Assembly: GCA_002867475.1 (NCBI GenBank)
Contig: PKTL01000023.1
Span: 1 to 34,059, forward strand
Direction: 5' to 3'
Source of the DNA: Candidatus Woesearchaeota archaeon
GTDB lineage: Archaea; Nanobdellota; Nanobdellia; Woesearchaeales; BM511
DNA: 34,059 nt
The stretch's first letter is position 1. Every line of letters starts with the position of its first letter. Of this stretch, positions 19,501 through 27,697 are shown piece by piece. Below the pieces are notes generated by a model. That model ran no database searches. It saw nothing but the letters and a program-made list of their open reading frames with translations, and was not told the origin of the DNA. Both the position numbers and the translations under genes were made by a program.

Positions 19501-19937
19501 CATATGTATGTATATTGCCTGGTTTTAGTGTTGGATCAAATAGGGCGTTAGCTGAAGCATTAGCTCTAAAAAGAAGAATCATAACTCTTAATGCTGTTAC
19601 AAATGCATATGTATATGGTTCTGTTGGAATATTTTCTAAATCAGAAGATAAACCCTCAAAAGTAAACAATTTTGTTTTCTTTAAGCCTGAAATATCGGAT
19701 TTAGTTAAAATATTATTAAATATTAATAATAATCCATTAGATAAATTAGATTATTCTAAAGGATATGATTATATAAGAGAAGTTATAGATAGTGACACTC
19801 TTGTTAATTTTTATTTAGCTCCTAGTATTAATTTGTTATTAGAAGATAATAAAGAAGAAATAATTAAATTATTTAATAATTTATATTCTAAAATGAAATC
19901 AAACTTTAATCCTGATGATTTATTATATCCTTATTAA
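16554..19937 (+). CDS. Large bifunctional (tandem) GT4-type glycosyltransferase with N-terminal helical region
   Basis: ATG 16554 lies 2 nt after the upstream stop. First GT: LSHELKEGGGVAKVVDNLV...LGYVGRLAEEKGVLNL...IPSFNESFSLASLEAFAKRIPVI. Second GT: ITFIGRLDPMRNVLNLVKAY...LPGFSVGSNRALAEALALKRRII. Confidence 0.85.
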   Translation: MTTYDALKEREGKIISSIKTMEDVSSKKANFLSILLSAIKLLPSYKSSSQLYGCIEKLDKSKILISKKDKEEMQILIDNELIKVKESIKKLKKFKVKINNLHQQFLAFKKRYEYDSLFDKNEGFYWDNVGGNYYKLKTLKTYIKNFQVAVFMDEFKSLLDNYSFDKDILIYIENLSRLCSIRSILLLESNNLNNPESIDYVFKLKKEKKSDEIVNKLNSIEISSKLNLKVKMILYLINNLLNMEYYIPKKISDNIHIKEKEVQRLNHEIKNIRKNSYLDYPSNIKKIKILILSHELKEGGGVAKVVDNLVSTLNKRGKVHVDVLVHKPIKNFNKSEPYIFCFKGDLNNNLKFKTLSELLYFLSSINYDIIHVHSLSYASLFKGGLKQIKNMNKDAKIIYTCHSIVKYERLVQDKNRPWGRVDIIAQEELMNFADKIIHLTNFGSFIAHGTEKELSNFLNYRLQGFYPNFRSKSCVIPNAIDIDFDFFNFKKRNLQKKINENEEIILGYVGRLAEEKGVLNLAKIFPEIIKKYSNLKLKIIGDEFSGAGIKRQMELYLSQSKNNVEFTGYLEKDDLNNELDKLDILIIPSFNESFSLASLEAFAKRIPVIISDVDGPKEIFINTNFAVKIENPKDPKSIFDSINFCFENPSKLSIMVNNARKEIKKKYNWNEVAIAHEKLYFGNYSSNLQVFSSSSFNKPKLGKSIGLYYGQEFWNSFIHLLEKNKFTVNLYGAEFDEKILNNNLEDFVKGNDIIITCSASADRWVIISNLCKKYSKKHIIRYGGGMGLRQDNIQKEAYRNALQNADLICPTDLLSSKVLEKIGVPISKQLIVPNPVDLKVMSKYNKESISYLRRLYEYPEDKIIITFIGRLDPMRNVLNLVKAYKIYCNQIKKLGIKNKISLIIEGKLMTNYDSDESHLKFHEFLYLQIKDVVNSFGGKIYKKDLNEIEIINNSDFGSDNIIYKPLNNNINQDNYFKKIKASTYVCILPGFSVGSNRALAEALALKRRIITLNAVTNAYVYGSVGIFSKSEDKPSKVNNFVFFKPEISDLVKILLNINNNPLDKLDYSKGYDYIREVIDSDTLVNFYLAPSINLLLEDNKEEIIKLFNNLYSKMKSNFNPDDLLYPY

Positions 19938-20879
19938 TTGGTTAATAAAAAAATCAAAAGAATATTCTTTAGGAAGAAAAGTTTTATCTTTTGGGAAATA
20001 AATTTTATCTTCAAATTTCTGTGCTATTTTTTTTGATAAGTATATTTCATTAAAGGATTCTATTTTTCTTACAAGAATAGGAGTTCCATTTGCAATTGAT
20101 TCTATTCCAACCATATTAAAACTATCATAATAACTAGGTAATATAACTAGCTCTGCTTTTTGATATTCTAAATCTAATTTATTTGTTTCATAAATCCAAT
20201 CAAGCAATTCATAATTTGTGCCATTCAAAATATTAATTATTTGTGTAATGATTGGTGAATTCATGTCGCCAATAATTTTCAGTTTATATGAGGGTTGAAT
20301 TTCATAAAATTTTTTAAATTTTTGACATAAATCAAGTATGCCTTTTTCTTTTGTTAATCGACCAACATATAGAATCACTTTTTCTTTCTTTTCAGTAATT
20401 TTTCTGTGTATAGTTCCAGGATAAATAACTTCAGATTTATATTTTAGAAAGGGATATTTATTTATCGCTTTGTTTTTTTGTGAATTGTTTAAAAAAATAA
20501 TTTTTTTACTTTTTGTAAATAATTCTTCTTGTGCTATCAATTTTTGTTCAAATTTTTTTTTATTTTTATAATATTCTATTTCTTCTAATATTAAACTATG
20601 ACAAAAATATGTTACATGTATATTATTTCTTATTAGCTTATCAATTATTCCTTTAAATACAGATGAATCTAAAATGGAATGTAAATGTGCTTTTTTAATT
20701 TTTTTTTGCATAAAAAATTGAGTTAAATTTTCAATTTTTTTTTTATTAAATTCATATTCTGAAAGAATTGTTTTACGTTCTAAATTAATTGATTTAATTT
20801 TATCATTGTAAAGTCTTATAAATTTATTAATACCTATTTTTTGATTTAGATAATTTTGAGTTGAGATTAGAATAGTCAT
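19923..20879 (-). CDS. GT4-type glycosyltransferase
   Basis: VILYVGRLTKEKGILDLCQKF...ILPSYYDSFNMVGIESIANGTPILV. Start at 20879 supported by the ATGA overlap with the upstream EamA stop; 3' end overlaps the convergent GT gene. Confidence 0.85.
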   Translation of the reverse strand: MTILISTQNYLNQKIGINKFIRLYNDKIKSINLERKTILSEYEFNKKKIENLTQFFMQKKIKKAHLHSILDSSVFKGIIDKLIRNNIHVTYFCHSLILEEIEYYKNKKKFEQKLIAQEELFTKSKKIIFLNNSQKNKAINKYPFLKYKSEVIYPGTIHRKITEKKEKVILYVGRLTKEKGILDLCQKFKKFYEIQPSYKLKIIGDMNSPIITQIINILNGTNYELLDWIYETNKLDLEYQKAELVILPSYYDSFNMVGIESIANGTPILVRKIESFNEIYLSKKIAQKFEDKIYFPKDKTFLPKEYSFDFFINQLIRI

Positions 20880-21721
20880 ATTACAAGACCTACTAATCCA
20901 ATTAGTGTAACTATTATTCCAATTAGTTGGTTCCATTCAATCTTTTCTTTCAAAAAAGCAAAAGCTAAAATTAACACTACTAATGGATTTGCAGCACCAA
21001 TAATGCTTGCAATACTAACATTTGCATATTTTATGCCTAAAAAAAAGAATAGTCCTCCTATTGCTTGAAAAATACCTGTAAGGACAGGGTACTTCCATTT
21101 TTTTGGTTTTTGAAGATTAACCTTTCCAATGAAGAAATATATCCCTAAAAATATCAGTATGAAAAATTCTGTGTAGAACATTCCTAGATATGGTCCGACT
21201 CCTGCTTCAATTGGTCTAAGAAGAACGCTATAAAGACCAAGACCTATGCTAAATATGATCGCGTAAAGAACTCCTTTAGTATCCTCTTTTTCTATCTTGA
21301 AATTCTTTATCTCTTCACGTTTTAAAACTATTAATGTGATTCCAAATATGATCAATATTCCAGCAAGATATTTACTAAAAGTTAACACTTCACCAAAAAA
21401 TAAGTATGCAAAGATTACAGCCGGAAGACTGTAAGTGTTAGCGATAGGAATAACTATGCTAAGTTTTCCAGATGAGATAGCTTTGTAGAGAAAAGGAATA
21501 TTGATTGCACCAATAATAGAAGCTAATAGTATCAACATGGAAGTTTTATGGTCTGGCAATATGAAACCTGTAAAAATTAATGGAATAAGGCTACCAACAA
21601 GAAATATGTGCACATATATCAAGCTTGAATAGATATTTATGTCTTTAATATTTTTCAAGAAAAACTGGTAGAAGCCAAAACCAACCATACTAATAATTGC
21701 AAATATTATTCCTTCAATCAT
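20876..21721 (-). CDS. EamA/DMT-family transporter
   Basis: About 10 hydrophobic segments in two EamA-like halves (FLYKAISSGKLSIVIPIANTYSLPAVIFAYLFFGE; YANVSIASIIGAANPLVVLILAFAFLKEKI). Confidence 0.85.
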   Translation of the reverse strand: MIEGIIFAIISMVGFGFYQFFLKNIKDINIYSSLIYVHIFLVGSLIPLIFTGFILPDHKTSMLILLASIIGAINIPFLYKAISSGKLSIVIPIANTYSLPAVIFAYLFFGEVLTFSKYLAGILIIFGITLIVLKREEIKNFKIEKEDTKGVLYAIIFSIGLGLYSVLLRPIEAGVGPYLGMFYTEFFILIFLGIYFFIGKVNLQKPKKWKYPVLTGIFQAIGGLFFFLGIKYANVSIASIIGAANPLVVLILAFAFLKEKIEWNQLIGIIVTLIGLVGLVI

Positions 21722-22385
21722 CTTTTTCAACCAAATAACTATATATCTCTCTCATATCAACATCTTTTATATTTACATCAACAATTGAATCAAGTTCAGC
21801 ACTTTTACTATTATAGCCAAAACTAAAACCTGCAATTTTTGCAGCACTCACATCATTTGCATGATCTCCAACATATGCAACTTTTTCTAACGGGATATTT
21901 TCTCTTTTAGCAATCAGCATCAATGCATCTGCTTTGCCTTTATCACCATATTCACTAGCATGCCAATGACTAATGTTTCCTTTATCATCAAAATAGATTT
22001 TATTTATGAAAACATCTTCAAATGGATGATCTGGAAAAATAATTTCAAGTACAAAATCAATACTACCACTGATTACAGCAAGCTTAAAACCTTCATTTTT
22101 CAGATCAAAAACCAATTCTTTAGCGCCAGGATTCAATTTTAAAGTCTTTATCTCTTCAATCAAGACCTCTTTTGTTATAGCATTATTTTTCCAGTCACTT
22201 AGATCAATATTAACCCATTCTTCAAAACTAAACTTTCCAGATTTATAATCCTTATACCTTTGATTACTGACATCAAGATTTCCATATATTCTCATTAGGA
22301 TCCTTTCCCATATAACAAGTCCATTATCATCAGCGATCAAAGTGCCATCAAGATCAAAACAAACAAGATCAAACTTTCTTCTCAT
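21714..22385 (-). CDS. HAD-superfamily phosphatase (phosphoserine phosphatase-like)
   Basis: LVCFDLDGTLIADDNG, LAVISGSIDFVL, VAYVGDHANDVSAAKIAGFSFGYN. Confidence 0.87.
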   Translation of the reverse strand: MRRKFDLVCFDLDGTLIADDNGLVIWERILMRIYGNLDVSNQRYKDYKSGKFSFEEWVNIDLSDWKNNAITKEVLIEEIKTLKLNPGAKELVFDLKNEGFKLAVISGSIDFVLEIIFPDHPFEDVFINKIYFDDKGNISHWHASEYGDKGKADALMLIAKRENIPLEKVAYVGDHANDVSAAKIAGFSFGYNSKSAELDSIVDVNIKDVDMREIYSYLVEKDD

Positions 22386-22461
22386 ATAATCATTTTTTCT
22401 TTTCTAATTTATATGTTTTATTAGAATAAACTTTATATTTAAGCTAATAATATGTTATTTA

Positions 22462-22995
22462 ATGCAGGGATTAGAAGATGAAGTCATATCTTTCTTATTA
22501 GAAGAAGGAGAAAGAGTTTTAGGAAACACAGAAATAATGATATCATTAACTCCTCACGACTTTTTTTCAAAACTTGTGCCTTATTCATTTATAAAAAATA
22601 AGTTAGATTCAAGTGAACACTATCTTGGGGCAATGACTGTTTCAAACATGCTTACTTCACAAGTAAAATCTCAATCAGACCTTAACAATCCTGCATATTT
22701 TGTTCATATGATAGAACTAATATTAAATGAAGATCGAGATCCTAATAATATTCCTTTAATAAAAGATTATGCTGAAAAAACAATGCTGCTTAAAGGATTT
22801 TATCCAGAAAGTTTTAAAGTGAAACCTGTGGCGCAAACTCATTTTGCAAGAAAAGCACTTTGTCATATAGGATCTACAAATAATGAACCTGCATATTTTA
22901 TAGTTGCAGAGAATTTTGAACCCTATATATATTCTTTAAATTATATGAGAAATCTGTTAGGTCCTAAATCAAGTAATATATTTTTATTGAATTAA
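22462..22995 (+). CDS. Hypothetical protein (177 aa)
   Basis: Only long intergenic frame; ATG with upstream AT-rich promoter-like region; no family recognised. Confidence 0.6.
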   Translation: MQGLEDEVISFLLEEGERVLGNTEIMISLTPHDFFSKLVPYSFIKNKLDSSEHYLGAMTVSNMLTSQVKSQSDLNNPAYFVHMIELILNEDRDPNNIPLIKDYAEKTMLLKGFYPESFKVKPVAQTHFARKALCHIGSTNNEPAYFIVAENFEPYIYSLNYMRNLLGPKSSNIFLLN

Positions 22996-22997
22996 TT

Positions 22998-23825
22998 CTA
23001 TAATTTTAGTAATATATACCCTATTATCAATAAAATTATAGCAATAAGTCTTTGCTTGAAAAACTTTTTTTCATCAAGGAACTTATGGCCAAGGATAAGA
23101 ACCAACAAAGGTTGCACTGCAAGGATTGGAACTGTTAAGTAAACATCTTGATTTGAAAGTACATAAAGAAAAGTTAAAAGACCTATCGTTGAAAGTACTC
23201 TACTAGTAAGAAAAAGAGGCCAATTTTTTATCTGTGGTTTCTCTACTTTATAGAAAGCCCAAACACTAGCAAACATACGCCTAAAGAACAAAAGACTAAA
23301 AGCACTGATGCTAAAGAGTATAGTTTTATTTATTGTCGTTGTTATAGCTGAAATAAATGCGCCAGCAAGAACGATAAGCAATGCCTTATTATGCTTTATA
23401 AAATACTTTAATGATTCTGGCTTTTTCTCTGCAGTTATCAAGTATCCACCGAAAACCATGATGAGAACTCCAATAAAATTAATAGAATTTATATTTTCAC
23501 CAAGAAAAATTATAGCAAGTATAACTGCAAACAAAGCACTGAATTGGTTGAAGGGTGTTACTCTTGAAGCTTCATCATTTTTGATTCCTATATTAAAGAA
23601 TTTTGCAGAGAAAAAAGATAATATGGAAAGGAAAAAAAGGATTAGAACAATTTTAATAGGTGGTATTTCAAGTAAAAAAAAGAATGGTAAAAGCATAAGA
23701 AACTGACTTATCAAGACCCAATCATTAAAATTAGCAGCACTCACTTTTTTGATCAGTTTCTTATCCAATATTTTTTGTATACTCCAAGCAATTATTACAA
23801 GAAAAAGAAGGATATCATAGATCAT
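22998..23825 (-). CDS. EamA/DMT-family transporter
   Basis: Multi-TM; FNQFSALFAVILAIIFLGENINSINFIGVLIMVFGGYLI and LTVPILAVQPLLVLILGHKFLDEK. Confidence 0.82.
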   Translation of the reverse strand: MIYDILLFLVIIAWSIQKILDKKLIKKVSAANFNDWVLISQFLMLLPFFFLLEIPPIKIVLILFFLSILSFFSAKFFNIGIKNDEASRVTPFNQFSALFAVILAIIFLGENINSINFIGVLIMVFGGYLITAEKKPESLKYFIKHNKALLIVLAGAFISAITTTINKTILFSISAFSLLFFRRMFASVWAFYKVEKPQIKNWPLFLTSRVLSTIGLLTFLYVLSNQDVYLTVPILAVQPLLVLILGHKFLDEKKFFKQRLIAIILLIIGYILLKL

Positions 23826-24334
23826 TCTTTTCTCTCCAATATGTGGTGGTCTAATTCATCATAAGAGATATATTTGATATTAATGTTCATTGTAGATTCG
23901 CTTGGTAGCTTTTGACTGATGAAATCCTCAACAACTAACACTTTAGGTTTATTGAACCATTTAGAATTACCTATCTCAGCTAAGACTCCTTCACTAAGAC
24001 CAAGTACTAGAAGAACATCGCAAACCTCATTGAATTTGCATGAATTGTTTCGCCAAGTGACACTATTGATTATCTCATCACAAAAAAATTCATCAATATT
24101 ATCAATGCCATATTCATTATCATCCATAGGTATCAAACCAAAAAGCTTCACACCACCGATACTCTTATACATTGAACCTATAAGAATAGGTAATGAATCA
24201 TTTGTAGGAGTGATTACTATCTCTTTATCTTTCAATGACTCAACAATCTCTTTTAGTTTAAACTCAAAACTTTCATCAAGCATTTCCTTCCATGATTTCA
24301 GATCGCTTGGTCCAAGAACTCCTATATTTAACAT
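23822..24334 (-). CDS. Rossmann-like SLOG/LOG-related protein (tentative)
   Basis: MLNIGVLGPSD..., EIVITPTNDSLPILIGSMYKSIGG, DVLLVLGLSEGVLAEIG: nucleotide-binding-like pattern. 4-nt overlap with the downstream EamA gene. Confidence 0.55.
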   Translation of the reverse strand: MLNIGVLGPSDLKSWKEMLDESFEFKLKEIVESLKDKEIVITPTNDSLPILIGSMYKSIGGVKLFGLIPMDDNEYGIDNIDEFFCDEIINSVTWRNNSCKFNEVCDVLLVLGLSEGVLAEIGNSKWFNKPKVLVVEDFISQKLPSESTMNINIKYISYDELDHHILERKE

Positions 24335-24397
24335 AAATTTATTACCTCATAAATTTTGGTAAGCTTGAATTTGTTTTCAAATTCATTGTTAATTTTT

Positions 24398-25339
24398 TTA
24401 TCTCTCATCAATCTTTTTGAAAGTATAATATAATCCAATTATTATCGCAATCATTATTCCAAGTATTCCAAAAAAACCATACTTAGAATCTGCAAAAGGG
24501 AGATAAGTGAAATTCATACCATAAAGCCCGCTGATCATTGTAGGAACAGCAATAATCACCGCAAGAAGAGTTATACGGTTCATGAAATTGTTAAGTTTCT
24601 GCTGAGCGATAGCAGACTGTAGATTGAAAAGCGAAAGCATTATCTCTTGCTGGATCTTAGCATTATCTCTTATCTCAAGATTATCATAATAAAGATCATT
24701 GAAGTTTTCCATATCTTTTTTTGTAAAACTCTTAAAAAAAGTCTTTCTCAAAGTGTTCAAAACTTCTTGGTTAGCAACAAGTGATTGATGGAAGAAACTA
24801 AGAGTAACACTACTATCATAAACCTTTTCAATCCAATTATTATCAAACTTATCCTCTTTTTTCTTCAAGAAAGTTGTAGTATTCTCAATACGATTAACAT
24901 GATTCAAAAAACCATCATTGATATGATCTAGTAGTTTAAACAAGAAATCGCCTGGCGAGAACTTAAAAAAATGTTTAGCCTTATTACTATCAAACTTTTT
25001 CATCAATCCATCAATGATAAGAGTGTTGCTATCTTCTAATGTGACAACAACCTGATTTTTTACGAATATCTTTATAGGTGCCGCAACAATATCTCCTTTT
25101 TCTCTTCTAGGAGTGTCATATGTGATAATAAGTGCACCTTCTTTTTCAAGTCTTGGTCTTTCCTCTTCTTCTAAAAAATCAGTAAAATACTCTTTTTCAA
25201 CATTTAATATTTTTGTCAAGAATTCTATCTCTTTTTCATCAGGTTTGACAGCTCTGACATAAGAAAGCTTACTTTTATTAAGATTACTTGTAGAAAGCTT
25301 CAAGATTTCATCATTTTTAAGAGTATAAATATCTAACAT
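24398..25339 (-). CDS. corA: CorA-family Mg2+/Co2+ transporter
   Basis: C-terminal MNRITLLAVIIAVPTMISGLYGMNFTYLP with the GMN signature, two C-terminal TMs, upstream helical cytosolic domain. Confidence 0.95.
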   Translation of the reverse strand: MLDIYTLKNDEILKLSTSNLNKSKLSYVRAVKPDEKEIEFLTKILNVEKEYFTDFLEEEERPRLEKEGALIITYDTPRREKGDIVAAPIKIFVKNQVVVTLEDSNTLIIDGLMKKFDSNKAKHFFKFSPGDFLFKLLDHINDGFLNHVNRIENTTTFLKKKEDKFDNNWIEKVYDSSVTLSFFHQSLVANQEVLNTLRKTFFKSFTKKDMENFNDLYYDNLEIRDNAKIQQEIMLSLFNLQSAIAQQKLNNFMNRITLLAVIIAVPTMISGLYGMNFTYLPFADSKYGFFGILGIMIAIIIGLYYTFKKIDER

Positions 25340-25364
25340 AAAAAGAAGATAAAAAAAAGAATTT

Positions 25365-25389
25365 ATAAAAGTTATTAAATAACTTTTAT
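25365..25389. repeat. Perfect inverted repeat (11-nt arms, 3-nt loop)
   Basis: ATAAAAGTTAT-TAA-ATAACTTTTAT in the aspS-corA intergenic region. Confidence 0.85.
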
Positions 25390-25444
25390 GCCTAGAGCTT
25401 TAGCTCTTTTTGTAAAAAGGTTCTTAAAACTTAAGGTTTCTTTA

Positions 25445-25474
25445 GTATGCATAAATTCAAAGAATTTAGCATAC
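25445..25474. repeat. Inverted repeat / stem-loop after the aspS stop
   Basis: GTATGC(A)TAAATTC-AAA-GAATTTAGCATAC: 13 bp with a single bulge. Confidence 0.8.
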
Positions 25475-25482
25475 AAAAAAAT

Positions 25483-27249
25483 CTAGGATTTTTTTAGTAT
25501 GTCCCACTTCATATGAAGATCTTTCAATTGCTGTTGATCAACATTGCTTGGACTTCCATCCATTGGACATTCAGCTGATTTATTCTTTGGAAAAGCTATA
25601 ACTTCTCTGATATCAGTTGTTCCTTGAATCATAGCAACCAATCTATCGAACCCTATAGCAAAACCGCCGTGAGGTGGTGCTCCATATTTGAATGCTTCCA
25701 AGAGAAATCCAAATCTTTCTTCTGCTTCTTCTTTAGGGAATCCAACAACATCCATAACTTTTTGCTGGATGGTTGGGTCATGAATTCTGATGCTTCCTGA
25801 TGCAAGCTCCACACCATTTAAAACCAAGTCATAGCATGATGCAAAAACCTTAGCTGGGTCAGATTCAATGTACTGCATGCACTCGCTTTGAGGCATTGTA
25901 AACATGTGGTGTGCGGGATCCCATTTTTCATCATCTTCATTCCATTCAAACAAGGGGAAATCTATAATCCATGCAAATCTAAATTCATCTTTATCAATCA
26001 ATTCAAGATCTTCTCCAAGCTTAAGCCTTAATCTACTGATAACATCATTACATTTATTTTTCTTATCAGCAATAAACATCAATATGCTTCCAGGCTTAGC
26101 ACCAATAGCATCAATCAATTCCTTTTGAACATCTTCATTGAAGAATTTAGCGATATTGGATTCAAGTCCATTTTCTGTAACTCTCATCCAAGCCATACCT
26201 TTTGCACCAAAGCTTTGACAATATTCAATATATCGATCAATCTCTTTTCTAGGGATGTCTTTTTCAGGATTTATACATTTGACAATGCCTTCTTTACTAG
26301 CAACATCTTTGAATACTGAGAAATCGCTTTTTTTCACTATTTCTGTAACTTCAGTAAGTTCCATTCCAAATCTTAAATCTGGTTTGTCATTACCAAACCG
26401 TTCCATTGATTCTTTATATGAAATTCTTGGGAAAGGAATTTGAACATCAATATTTTTTGTATCTTTCATTATAGATTTGATCATTCCTTCACAAACCTTA
26501 AATATGTCATCTTGTTCTGCAAAACTCATCTCAATATCTATTTGTGTGAATTCAGGTTGCCTGTCAGCTCGTAAATCTTCATCTCTTAAGCATCTAGCAA
26601 GTTGATAATATCTATCAAATCCTGATGCCATTAAAATCTGTTTGTAAAGCTGAGGGCTTTGAGGAAGAGCGTAAGCTTTTCCAGCGTTCACTCTGCTAGG
26701 AACAATATAATCTCTAGCTCCTTCAGGTGTAGCTTTTACGAGAAGTGGTGTTTCTATTTCTAAAAATTTTTCAGAGTTTAGATAATTTCTTGCAGCAAGA
26801 GCAGCTTTATGTCTAGTCACAAAATTGTTTTGCATACTAGATCTTCGTAGATCAAGATATCTGTATTTCATTCTTGCATCTTCATTTGCAATCTTATGCT
26901 CATCAACTTCAATTGGAGGAGTTAATGATTTGTTTAGGATTGTGAGATCACTAACTATTAATTCTATGTCTCCAGTATCTAAATTTGGGTTATTCATGCC
27001 TTCTTTTCTATTGTTGACTTTTCCTTTTACTTTGATTACATCTTCTCTTCTTAGCTTACTAGCTTCATCAAAATCCTTTATGTCTGGATTGAAGACTACT
27101 TGTGTAATTCCATATCTGTCTCTTAAATCAACAAAGATAACCCCTCCATGATCTCTGGGTTTTGATACCCATCCTGAGAGAGTGACTTCTTGTCCTTCAT
27201 CTGTTTTTCTTAATTCTCCGCATGTGTGTGTTCTGTGCATGGTTTTCAC
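25483..27249 (-). CDS. aspS: Aspartyl-tRNA synthetase, bacterial type (with GAD insert), probably non-discriminating
   Basis: MHRTHTCGELRKTDEGQEVTLSGWVSKPRDHGGVIFVDLRDRYG, KYRYLDLRR, KATPEGARDYIVPSR, ALPQSPQLYKQILMASGFDRYYQLARCLRDEDLRADRQPEFTQID, GAPPHGGFAIGFDRLV; 588 aa. Confidence 0.96.
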   Translation of the reverse strand: MKTMHRTHTCGELRKTDEGQEVTLSGWVSKPRDHGGVIFVDLRDRYGITQVVFNPDIKDFDEASKLRREDVIKVKGKVNNRKEGMNNPNLDTGDIELIVSDLTILNKSLTPPIEVDEHKIANEDARMKYRYLDLRRSSMQNNFVTRHKAALAARNYLNSEKFLEIETPLLVKATPEGARDYIVPSRVNAGKAYALPQSPQLYKQILMASGFDRYYQLARCLRDEDLRADRQPEFTQIDIEMSFAEQDDIFKVCEGMIKSIMKDTKNIDVQIPFPRISYKESMERFGNDKPDLRFGMELTEVTEIVKKSDFSVFKDVASKEGIVKCINPEKDIPRKEIDRYIEYCQSFGAKGMAWMRVTENGLESNIAKFFNEDVQKELIDAIGAKPGSILMFIADKKNKCNDVISRLRLKLGEDLELIDKDEFRFAWIIDFPLFEWNEDDEKWDPAHHMFTMPQSECMQYIESDPAKVFASCYDLVLNGVELASGSIRIHDPTIQQKVMDVVGFPKEEAEERFGFLLEAFKYGAPPHGGFAIGFDRLVAMIQGTTDIREVIAFPKNKSAECPMDGSPSNVDQQQLKDLHMKWDILKKS

Positions 27250-27280
27250 CCTTATTTAGTATGGTTTTGGATTAGGATTC

Positions 27281-27292
27281 TATATATAAAGA
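27281..27292 (-). promoter_or_regulatory. Putative TATA box of aspS
   Basis: CTATATATAAAG on +, i.e. CTTTATATATAG on -, upstream of the aspS ATG. Confidence 0.4.
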
Positions 27293-27362
27293 TATCGGGA
27301 TAAATTTATTTTTCAAAACCTTTATACAGTAAACCTAGTTTAAGAATGTTTTTCAAATAAAA

Positions 27363-27375
27363 AACTTTATATATC
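27363..27375 (+). promoter_or_regulatory. Putative TATA box of the HTH/membrane protein operon
   Basis: AACTTTATATATC upstream of ATG 27422. Confidence 0.35.
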
Positions 27376-27421
27376 AGTTCATTTAGTGTAATGATTATAT
27401 TAAAATATTGAATTGGTTATA

Positions 27422-27697
27422 ATGAAAAAAGAAGCGATTGGTTCACAAAGTGTATTTAATTTTTTGATTAAAGATAAATATTACAAGCTTTTAAAACTTT
27501 TTTTTGATAATCCAAATTCAAAATTCTATGTCAATCAAGTCAAGGAACTAACAGGAATATCACCAAGAATGGTGGTAGAAGAATTGAAAAACCTTGAAAA
27601 ACAGAAGATACTAACAAGCGAAAAACTTGCAAACGCTCTTTTCTATACATTGAATAAAAATTCCATCACAAAAAAGATTGAGGTGATATTCAAATGA
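27422..27697 (+). CDS. Winged-helix HTH transcriptional regulator
   Basis: YKLLKLFFDNPNSKFYVNQVKELTGISPRMVVEELKNLEKQKILTSEKLANALFYTLN; wHTH pattern. Confidence 0.78.
   Translation: MKKEAIGSQSVFNFLIKDKYYKLLKLFFDNPNSKFYVNQVKELTGISPRMVVEELKNLEKQKILTSEKLANALFYTLNKNSITKKIEVIFK

Noticed and set aside
23308-24362. Plus-strand ORFs antisense to the EamA and SLOG-like genes
   Set aside because: Opposite better-supported genes; no recognisable domains.
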